Assembly (NCBI GenBank): GCA_024276355.1
Contig: JAJRXJ010000014.1
Location: 1 to 37,651 of the forward strand
Direction: 5' to 3'
DNA from: Actinomycetes bacterium
GTDB lineage: Bacteria; Actinomycetota; Acidimicrobiia; Acidimicrobiales; Aldehydirespiratoraceae
Length of the DNA: 37,651 nt
Positions 31,780 to 37,651 of the stretch are shown piece after piece. The notes beneath the pieces are model-generated. The model saw only the letters and a program-made list of their open reading frames with translations. It did not search any database and was not told where the DNA came from. The position numbers were made by a program, and so were the translations under genes. Numbering within the stretch: position 1 is the stretch's first letter; each line of letters starts with the position of its first letter.

Positions 31780-32859
31780 ATGAGCATGGCCGACAGCCCG
31801 AGAATCGTGATCGCCGGATGGGCAGGAGCCGGGAACACCGGCGATGAACTGCTCACATCCTGGGCGGTGTCGGTGGTGAAGGCCGCCGGCGGCGAACCGG
31901 TCGTCCTGTCTGTTGATCCGGCGGACACCGCCAGGCGTCACGGCGTTGAATCGGTCAGGGCGTTGTCGCCGGCGGCGGCCCGAACAATTCTGGGCGCCGA
32001 CGGCCTGGTGGTGGGGCCGGGCGGGATACTTCAGGATTCAACGAGCATCTGGAGCCTCCCGGCACACTGCACGCGTCCACTGATGGCTCGCCTGCGTCGG
32101 ATCCCGATTGTCGGCGCCGCCCTCGGGGTGGGACCCATCACCCGTCGTGGTTCATCGACGTTGTTGAGATTCGCTCTGGGGTCGGCCAAGAGGGTTGTGG
32201 TTCGTGATCCGGTGTCGGCGGCGATCCTGCTCCGGAGCAAGGTGGTGGCTCAATGCGGCCCGGATGCGATGTTCGCGGCGGCCCCCGACCTGATCGACGA
32301 GAACTCCGTGGCCCGTGATCGGATCATCGTGTCACTCCGCAAGACCGAGATCGCGGGGACAATCAAGAGGAACCGATCGAACGAGGTCGCCCCCGATATG
32401 GCGGCATGGTCCGACTCGTTGGTCGGGTTGCGTCGGCATCTCGGGGTACCGATCCGTTTCGTCTCGTTTGACCCGGGTCGTGATCATGAGGTCCATCGGC
32501 AACTCGCCGAGATGATCGGTGAATGTGAGTTGCTCGAGGTCGACAACCTGAGCGCGCCCGCCGAAGTGGCGAGGTCGATTGTGGCCGTCACCGGCCGCTA
32601 CCACGCAGCGGTGCTTGCGGCCGCCTACGCGAGGCCCGTTGTCGCGCTCGATCAGGGGTCGAAACTTCCGGCACTCGTCGCCCAGATCGGGCCCGGAGCG
32701 ACACTGCTCGATCCGGTGGTGACAGCCGAGTCGCTCTGCGATGCCGCCGACGAGTCGATGTCGGCGTCGTCGGGTCTTGTGGGTGCCGCGAAGCGCCTTG
32801 GCGACGATGCCGCGGCCCACGGCGAGGCCATTCGGGAGATGGTGGAGGCATTGTGTTGA
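31780..32859 (+). CDS. csaB: Polysaccharide pyruvyl transferase, CsaB-like
   Basis: 359 residues. IVIAGWAGAGNTGDELLTSW at the start, VVGPGGILQDSTS, GAALGVGPI, VVVRDPVSA, and VAVTGRYHAAVLAAAYARP followed by VVALDQGSK near the end are the blocks of the PS_pyruv_trans family, close to CsaB. CsaB adds a ketal pyruvate from phosphoenolpyruvate to wall polysaccharide; in Firmicutes this modified glycan is the ligand of SLH domains. Three proteins with SLH-like repeats are encoded within 9 kb, which makes the same role plausible here but unproven. Two ATGs, 31780 and 31786, are possible; the second lies nine bases after TAGCCT (31771-31776). Divergent from the GT2 gene. Confidence 0.87.
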   Translation: MSMADSPRIVIAGWAGAGNTGDELLTSWAVSVVKAAGGEPVVLSVDPADTARRHGVESVRALSPAAARTILGADGLVVGPGGILQDSTSIWSLPAHCTRPLMARLRRIPIVGAALGVGPITRRGSSTLLRFALGSAKRVVVRDPVSAAILLRSKVVAQCGPDAMFAAAPDLIDENSVARDRIIVSLRKTEIAGTIKRNRSNEVAPDMAAWSDSLVGLRRHLGVPIRFVSFDPGRDHEVHRQLAEMIGECELLEVDNLSAPAEVARSIVAVTGRYHAAVLAAAYARPVVALDQGSKLPALVAQIGPGATLLDPVVTAESLCDAADESMSASSGLVGAAKRLGDDAAAHGEAIREMVEALC

Positions 32860-32900
32860 CCGCGCATCCGCCCATGACCATCCCCGACACGGCGAGAACG

Positions 32901-32920
32901 TCCACCGCGGTGGATACGAT
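32901..32920 (+). promoter_or_regulatory. 14-bp palindrome abutting a -10 box upstream of the exporter genes
   Basis: TCCACCGCGGTGGA (32901-32914) is a perfect palindrome, followed at once by TACGAT (32915-32920), a possible -10 box. The position fits a repressor operator in the promoter of the wzm-wzt operon, whose ATG lies at 32975. No good -35 box is seen. Confidence 0.4.
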
Positions 32921-32974
32921 CCCATGCTGCGATTCAAACCGGTCGCTCGATGATCAACGAAGCGCAGCCTTACC

Positions 32975-33877
32975 ATGAACGACTCCCAAGACGACTCACA
33001 CCGGCAGGTCCCCAGGCCGGTGGCCCGACGGTCGGTTGCCAACGCCGAGGCCCCTTCGCTGCTCCAGCGTCTCGGGGCGGTGTGGACTTACCGGGAACTG
33101 CTCGGGAACCTCACCCGCAAGGAACTCAAGGTCAAGTACAAGAACTCGATTCTGGGGTTCATGTGGTCGCTGCTGAACCCGCTTCTCTACCTGATCGTGT
33201 TCTCGATCGTGTTCCAGCAGATACTGCGGGCCCAGATACCCACCTACGCCATATTTCTTCTCTCCGGTCTGCTCGTGTGGAACCTGTTCTCCACGGGACT
33301 GGCTTCGGCCACCGGTTCGATCGTCGGCAACGCCAGCCTCGTGCAGAAGGTGTGGTTCCCGCGGGAGGTCCTTCCGCTGTCATCCATCGGCGCCGCACTC
33401 GTCCACTTCTTCCTGCAGACTCTCGTGTTGGCATCGGCGATGCTGGTTCTGCGCCACGCACCGTCGCCCACCGGTCTGCTGCTCATAGTGCCGGCGCTGA
33501 TCTGTCTGTTGCTGATACTCAGCGGCCTGGGAGTGTTCCTCTCGGCGCTCAACGTGAAACTCCGCGACATCCAGCATCTGCTCGAATTGGTGTTGCTCGC
33601 CTGGTTCTGGTTCACCCCGATCGTCTACGAATACCTTCCCATCCAGGAGAGGCTGGGCAGTTCGTCATGGATCGCGTTCATCAATCCGGTGCTGCCCATC
33701 GTGATGGCGTTCCAGCGGGCCCTCTACAACCCGCCGTCGGGGATAGTCCTTCCCGATGAGAGCCTGCTCTGGTACTTCAGAAACCTCGGGGTTTCCGCGG
33801 TCGCCGGAGTGGTCCTGGTGATCGTCGGGTTCATGATGTTCGGCCGCATGGAAGCCGACCTGGCCGAGGAGATCTGA
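32975..33877 (+). CDS. wzm: ABC-type polysaccharide exporter, permease
   Basis: 300 residues, ABC-2 permease with six membrane helices. TYRELLGNLTRKELKVKYKN just before helix 1 is the classic amphipathic start of Wzm/TagG/KpsM proteins; LGFMWSLLNPLLYLIVFSIV, NLFSTGLASATGSIVGNASL and WFWFTPIVYEYLPIQ are further family blocks. It forms the channel for a completed glycan at the inner membrane together with the ATPase encoded next; TGA and ATG of the two genes overlap by one base. Start ATG 32975; Shine-Dalgarno not evident. The N-terminal 30 residues are polar. Confidence 0.93.
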   Translation: MNDSQDDSHRQVPRPVARRSVANAEAPSLLQRLGAVWTYRELLGNLTRKELKVKYKNSILGFMWSLLNPLLYLIVFSIVFQQILRAQIPTYAIFLLSGLLVWNLFSTGLASATGSIVGNASLVQKVWFPREVLPLSSIGAALVHFFLQTLVLASAMLVLRHAPSPTGLLLIVPALICLLLILSGLGVFLSALNVKLRDIQHLLELVLLAWFWFTPIVYEYLPIQERLGSSSWIAFINPVLPIVMAFQRALYNPPSGIVLPDESLLWYFRNLGVSAVAGVVLVIVGFMMFGRMEADLAEEI

Positions 33878-35085
33878 TGTCGACCGGTATCACCATCGAT
33901 TCGGTCACCAAGGAATTCCGAATCCACGACCAGCAGGCCAAGTCGCTCAAGGAACGGTTCATCTCGATGGGCCGCTCCAGCTACACCGAGTTTCTGGCCC
34001 TCGACGACGTGTCGTTCGAGGTGCCGTCGGGAACCACCGTCGGGTTGCTGGGCCACAACGGTTCGGGCAAGTCGACTCTGCTCAAGTGCGTCGCCGGCAC
34101 CCTTCGACCCAACAAGGGGTCGATCCGGTACGAAGGTCGCCTGGCTGCGCTTCTGGAGCTGGGAGCCGGCTTCCATCCCGACCTGACCGGCCGGGAGAAC
34201 ATCTACCTCAACGGCTCGATCATGGGCATGTCAAGCCGGCAGATCGACCGGATCTTCGACGATGTGGTCGCATTCGCCGAGCTGTCGGCATTCATCGATC
34301 AACAGGTCAAGTACTACTCGTCGGGCATGTACGCCCGCTTGGGTTTCGCCATGGCGGTCAACGTCGATCCTGAGATTCTGCTGATCGACGAGGTGTTGGC
34401 GGTCGGTGACGAGGCGTTCTCACGCAAGTGTCTCGACCGAATTGATCAGTTCCAGAAGGCCGGAACCACGATCTTGTTCGTGAGCCATTCGGTGGAGCTG
34501 GCCCGTGAACTGTGTGATCAGATTGCGGTTCTGGACGCCGGCAAGATGATTGCCTTTGGCGACCCCAACGACGCGGTGCGTTCCTACCGGGCGTCCCTTC
34601 ACGAACGTGGTCTCACCGCCGCGGGAGACTCGGGGGAGATCGCCGCCACCGGGGAGGTGAAGCTGGTCAAGTCATGGGTCGAGATGCCGGTCGAAGCACG
34701 CGACTGGGTGCGTCCCGACGAGCAGCTGCGGATCCACGCCGTCTACGAATCAGCCATGAAGATCGACGACATCCTCTTCGCGATAGCGCTCCACGACCAG
34801 CGCGGCACCCTCATCCACTCGAGCAACTCATCGGTGATGGGCACGGAGATCCACGAGATCGACGGACGGGTCCACGTCACCTACCTGCTCACCCACATAC
34901 CGCTGCTGTTCGGCACCTACGACGTGAGCCTGGGTGCCCACACGCAGAACGGTGGCTATCTGTACTCGCAGGAAGACGCGGTGCTGCGTTTCAACGTGGG
35001 AGATTCGGCCAAGGCCGACGGCATTATCGAGATGCCGTTCACGGTCACCGTCGAGCCGGTTGACTCGAGAGTCGGTTCCGACTGA
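33877..35085 (+). CDS. wzt: ABC-type polysaccharide exporter, ATPase with C-terminal sugar-binding domain
   Basis: 402 residues. Residues 1-245 are an ABC ATPase: Walker A GHNGSGKST from residue 59, ELGAGFHPDLTGRENIYLNG, signature YSSGMYARLGFAMA, Walker B ILLIDEVLAVGDE and the switch histidine in FVSHS. Residues about 260-395 form a separate beta-rich domain (VRPDEQLRIHAVYES, LFAIALHDQRGTLIH, TYLLTHIPLLFGTYDVSLGA) like the Wzt C-terminal domain that recognises the end of an O-antigen chain. So this exporter probably moves a capped glycan rather than being a teichoic-acid TagH. The last 41 bases overlap the end of the convergent glycosyltransferase gene. Confidence 0.94.
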   Translation: MSTGITIDSVTKEFRIHDQQAKSLKERFISMGRSSYTEFLALDDVSFEVPSGTTVGLLGHNGSGKSTLLKCVAGTLRPNKGSIRYEGRLAALLELGAGFHPDLTGRENIYLNGSIMGMSSRQIDRIFDDVVAFAELSAFIDQQVKYYSSGMYARLGFAMAVNVDPEILLIDEVLAVGDEAFSRKCLDRIDQFQKAGTTILFVSHSVELARELCDQIAVLDAGKMIAFGDPNDAVRSYRASLHERGLTAAGDSGEIAATGEVKLVKSWVEMPVEARDWVRPDEQLRIHAVYESAMKIDDILFAIALHDQRGTLIHSSNSSVMGTEIHEIDGRVHVTYLLTHIPLLFGTYDVSLGAHTQNGGYLYSQEDAVLRFNVGDSAKADGIIEMPFTVTVEPVDSRVGSD

Positions 35086-36253
35086 TCTCGATCGTGGCTT
35101 CCAACAGCTGCTCGTATCTGTCGAGCACGTTGTCCCACCGGTAGTTGTCGGCCACGAACCGTCGACCCGATTCTCCGAGGGTGCGGCGGGTCTGATCCGA
35201 TTCGAGCAGCATCAGCAGCGACGCTTCGAACCCGGCGTAGTCATCGTAGAGAAGACCGCCTCCGGCGCGGATGGTCTGCCCGGCCGTTGCGGCGCAGTTG
35301 CGTTGCACCAGAGCCGGAACGCCGGCGGTCCAGGCCTCGGCGAGGACCAGCGAGAAACTTTCGAACCAACTGGGCTGCACCAGGGCGATGGCGTTGGCCA
35401 TGATGGTGTCGCGTGCCCTTTGGTCGACGAAACCGGTGGTGATGACGTCGCCGTCTTCGGGGATCTCGACGGCCTGACTGCCGACTATCACGAGTGCCAG
35501 AGGGCCGGGATTGCGTCGCTTGAACTCTGTGAAGTATCCGACTGCCTGCATCGATCCCTTGGCCGGATCGACCCGCCCCACCACGGTGACATATGGGCGG
35601 CCGTGTGCCGGATCGGCGGCGGCTTCTCGAATCGATGCGTTGATCGGGTCGACACCGATGCCCAGCAACTCGACGTTGGCGCGGCCCCTGCTTCTGGACC
35701 TGATCAGATCGGCTTCTTCCGGGGTCGACACCACGAACAGGTCGGTGTGATCGATCATCGAGTCGAACACCTGCAGGTCGAGTTGTGGTTCGGCATGGGC
35801 GGTGGGATGAACGAGTGTGGGGCTGAACGGGGAAGCGAGCCTCACGCCGGTGGCGGTGGTGGGGTACAGGTAGGTGTAGAAGGTGGTCACGTCGACGGGC
35901 TCGCGAAGCTCGTCCGCGAGTCCGGCCAGGATCGGGCCCTCCATCAGGAGCCAGTCCTGCTGGGCGGTCGGGGCCAGCGGACGATCGGCGAGAGCGACCC
36001 GCTGGTCGAGATGGGCGAACTTCGTCGGGTCGCGCATGAAGCGGGGTTGGAGACGCACCACCTCAACGCCGTTGTCGATGTGGGTGCCGGCTTCGTGGGT
36101 TGGCTCCCAAGTGAGATGGTCGGTTGCGGTGCTGGTGACGACCCGCACTTCGTGACCCCGTTGCGCAAGTCTGGTGGTCACCGAGCGGCAGAAGCTCTCG
36201 GCCCCTCCGGCAACCTCGGGTCCCCATCGCTGGACGACAGCACGAATTCTCAT
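35045..36253 (-). CDS. Family 4 (GT-B) glycosyltransferase
   Basis: 402 residues. The acceptor domain begins MRIRAVVQRWGPEVAGGAES and continues LAQRGHEVRVVTS; the donor domain has YVTVVGRVDPAKGSMQAVGY, the E-x7-E region WFESFSLVLAEAWTAGVPAL, and a closing helix DNVLDRYEQLLEATIE. The frame ends 41 bases inside the 3' end of wzt, antisense to it. It overlaps the upstream unknown gene by four bases (ATGA), so it is translated in coupling with it. The donor half resembles the partial glycosyltransferase at 37083-37651 (shared ESFSLV, CAAT and GGGL blocks), so the two are probably paralogues. Confidence 0.9.
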   Translation of the reverse strand: MRIRAVVQRWGPEVAGGAESFCRSVTTRLAQRGHEVRVVTSTATDHLTWEPTHEAGTHIDNGVEVVRLQPRFMRDPTKFAHLDQRVALADRPLAPTAQQDWLLMEGPILAGLADELREPVDVTTFYTYLYPTTATGVRLASPFSPTLVHPTAHAEPQLDLQVFDSMIDHTDLFVVSTPEEADLIRSRSRGRANVELLGIGVDPINASIREAAADPAHGRPYVTVVGRVDPAKGSMQAVGYFTEFKRRNPGPLALVIVGSQAVEIPEDGDVITTGFVDQRARDTIMANAIALVQPSWFESFSLVLAEAWTAGVPALVQRNCAATAGQTIRAGGGLLYDDYAGFEASLLMLLESDQTRRTLGESGRRFVADNYRWDNVLDRYEQLLEATIEISRNRLSSQPARR

Positions 36254-36588
36254 GCCGCTGATCCGGTTGCCTCGATCGACATGGCGACCAATTCACAGAT
36301 CACGCTTGGTGCCGCGAACGGCTGTGGGAGGTCGATGGTCAGAGCATCCGATGGTGGGTTGTCGTCGGGGATTCTCAGGCCCGACAATCCGAGGTCGGTG
36401 GCAAACATGCGCAGGCGCCGGGCGGTGAATTGGTCGATGCCGATGATCGACATCGTGGCCTGAGGGATGTGTCTGCTGGTGAGCAGGTGATGGGCGGCGA
36501 TCAGCCGCCACGACCGGTCGGGTGATTCGCTCGCGTCGATCAGGTAGTGGCACGAGCGGTCGACCGGGGTGTCAGTGGGAATGGTCAT
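36250..36588 (-). CDS. Unknown small protein in glycosyltransferase operon
   Basis: 112 residues, no signal or membrane segment, no family recognised. Features: HYLIDASESPDRSWRLIAAH, then HLLTSRHIPQATMSIIGIDQ and a C-terminal ICELVAMSIEATGSAA. It overlaps the glycosyltransferase downstream by four bases (ATGA) and the gene upstream by 17 bases, so it is a real part of a tightly packed operon. It may be a partner of the glycosyltransferase, but nothing in the sequence names its function. Confidence 0.6.
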   Translation of the reverse strand: MTIPTDTPVDRSCHYLIDASESPDRSWRLIAAHHLLTSRHIPQATMSIIGIDQFTARRLRMFATDLGLSGLRIPDDNPPSDALTIDLPQPFAAPSVICELVAMSIEATGSAA

Positions 36589-37072
36589 CCGGCGACTCTG
36601 TGGGTCGGGGGAGGGACGCCAGCTCGCGTTCGAGACATGTGACCCTCGCGGCGAGCATGTCGGCGGTGGCTACGGCGTTGTCGGCGAGCCGCCGGAGTCG
36701 GTCGATTTCCGACAGCATGGCATCGAGGGCGTCGATGGTGGCCGTGCGGGCCTGCTCGGTCTGCGACGCCAGGCCGATGAGCTGATCACGGAGCAGACGA
36801 TTGGCCAGCCTCTTGGCTGTGGCACCCCCGGGCCTGGCGGCGACGACCTCGACCCGCGACATGTCGATGGACGGAGCCGATCTCAGCGATTCGATCATCT
36901 CGGCGGTGGTCAGTGGCGCCCGTTCGATGTCGCGGCGGGAAGCACGCAGGTAGTCGTCGGCCAGGCGGTCGTCGATGTCGGCAGGCAGCTGTCCGCCGGC
37001 CCTCAGGTCGGCGGCCCGACGCTCGGCCTCGGCCAGCAGATCGTCGGGTGTGCTGGCCGGGGAGTCTGACAT
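36572..37072 (-). CDS. Unknown protein with C-terminal coiled coil
   Basis: 166 residues. The first part is acidic and alpha-helical (DDLLAEAERRAADLRAGGQL, DDRLADDYLRASRRDIERAP); residues about 105-155 have heptad-like spacing of hydrophobics (TIDALDAMLSEIDRLRRLAD, LAARVTCLERELASL), a likely coiled coil. No membrane segment. Similar helical proteins sit next to glycosyltransferases in other glycan clusters and may act as scaffolds or length control; here that is only an idea. Start ATG 37072: TAGAAT (37085-37080) lies seven bases upstream, a leaderless start; an upstream ATG at 37096 is inside the preceding gene. Confidence 0.62.
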   Translation of the reverse strand: MSDSPASTPDDLLAEAERRAADLRAGGQLPADIDDRLADDYLRASRRDIERAPLTTAEMIESLRSAPSIDMSRVEVVAARPGGATAKRLANRLLRDQLIGLASQTEQARTATIDALDAMLSEIDRLRRLADNAVATADMLAARVTCLERELASLPRPTESPDDHSH

Positions 37073-37079
37073 GGGGTTG

Positions 37080-37085
37080 ATTCTA
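37080..37085 (-). promoter_or_regulatory. -10 box TAGAAT sharing the stop codon of the preceding gene
   Basis: TAGAAT (minus strand, 37085-37080) is seven bases before the ATG at 37072; its first three bases are the TAG stop of the glycosyltransferase gene 37083-37651. An internal promoter could thus start within the operon. Confidence 0.4.
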
Positions 37086-37651
37086 GGCAACCCCACCGCG
37101 ACGACGGGTAGGCGGCGAGTGTTCGATCACCTGCCGAAGAAAAGGCAGGTAGCGATCGAGAATCGCCGGCCACGTGTACCAGCTCTCCACGTACGAGCGT
37201 CCCCGGTCGGCGAGAATGGCAGCCCGGTCCGGATGGTCGATTAGGGCGCGCATCGCCAACTCGAGTTGTTCGATGCCGGAATACGCCAACCCGCCGCCTG
37301 ACCGTCGGGCGTGCTCGACAGTGGCGGCACACCTGGAGTTGACCAATACCGGGGTGCCGGCCATCCAACTCTCCAGAACCACGAGAGAGAACGATTCCAT
37401 GACCGAGGGATTGATGAGAGCGACGGCACCGGCCAGGAGTCCCCGTTTGGTGGGATCGTCGACCGGTCCGACCACAGACACCCCAGGGGTGTCGGGAGGC
37501 TGATCGACGATTGGGCCGGCCACCACCAACTGGCCCGTGATGCGGCCGTCACGGAACAGCTTGCCGAACATCTCGATGAGTGTGTGGGTGCCCTTGCCAC
37601 GATCGACGCGTCCGAGCACGAGGAAATACGGTCGATCATCCAGTCCGAGCG
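37083..37651 (-). CDS. GT-B glycosyltransferase, N-terminus cut by window edge
   Basis: About 189 codons of the donor-sugar domain are visible; the frame stays open to the last base, reading LGLDDRPYFLVLGRVDRGKG at the edge, so the N-terminal acceptor domain lies outside the window. Visible motifs: the loop after the first donor strand, PSVMESFSLVVLESWMAGTP with the E-x7-E pair, RCAATVEHARRSGGGLAYSG, and the end helix ILDRYLPFLRQVIEH. Similar in layout and local sequence to the glycosyltransferase at 35045-36253. A GTG at 37619 lies inside the domain and is not the true start. Confidence 0.88.
   Translation of the reverse strand, partial: LGLDDRPYFLVLGRVDRGKGTHTLIEMFGKLFRDGRITGQLVVAGPIVDQPPDTPGVSVVGPVDDPTKRGLLAGAVALINPSVMESFSLVVLESWMAGTPVLVNSRCAATVEHARRSGGGLAYSGIEQLELAMRALIDHPDRAAILADRGRSYVESWYTWPAILDRYLPFLRQVIEHSPPTRRRGGVA

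Overview
The window is GC-rich, densely coded bacterial DNA, most likely from an actinobacterium and probably the class Acidimicrobiia. Three things point there: secreted proteins ending in three SLH-like repeats with the FLWR/TTGTS/VTRAQ signature common in that class, several genes whose ATG lies 6-9 bases after a TANNNT -10 box with no Shine-Dalgarno (leaderless starts), and a rhodanese-MoeB fusion protein. This placement is inference; no rRNA or tRNA gene was seen.

Left part (1-10152): two divergent gene sets for degrading a branched or isoprenoid acid. On the minus strand a biotin-dependent carboxylase (carboxyltransferase 3466-5115, biotin carboxylase/BCCP 1508-3469) is followed by an AtuA-family protein running off the left edge. 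On the plus strand an acyl-CoA dehydrogenase, a nitroreductase-fold protein, an SCP2-type thiolase and an acyl-CoA ligase follow each other closely. The combination resembles the atu (acyclic terpene utilization) pathway of Pseudomonas. The two sets share a 132-base control region.

Housekeeping and small surface genes (10198-16642): PduO-type cobalamin adenosyltransferase, leucyl aminopeptidase, a strong bidirectional terminator, an orphan Flp pilin with a structured leader, an unknown protein behind an inverted-repeat promoter, a two-gene membrane/secreted unit of unknown function, a sirtuin, and a protein with an N-terminal rhodanese domain fused to a MoeB/ThiF domain.

Cell-surface polysaccharide region (16749-37651): a Wzx-like flippase and rmlA, rmlC, rmlB, rmlD make and handle dTDP-rhamnose; further on are a nucleotide-sugar dehydrogenase, a GT2 glycosyltransferase, a CsaB-like pyruvyl transferase, a Wzm/Wzt-type ABC exporter with a sugar-binding tail, two GT-B glycosyltransferases and two unknown small proteins. 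Inside this region lie three exported wall-acting proteins, each ending in three SLH-like repeats: a Tat-exported PGRP amidase translationally coupled to a SpoIID-like protein, and a subtilisin-like protease. Because CsaB-type pyruvylation makes the wall ligand of SLH domains in Firmicutes, the region may hold both an anchor polysaccharide and the enzymes docked on it.

Most striking points: the subtilisin-like protease has one in-frame TAA directly before its catalytic-serine motif while everything downstream stays in frame (nonsense mutation, sequencing error or readthrough); a perfect 58-bp palindrome sits right after it; RmlC lacks the usual catalytic lysine; and the amidase/SpoIID pair resembles the SpoIIP/SpoIID chemistry outside a sporulation setting.
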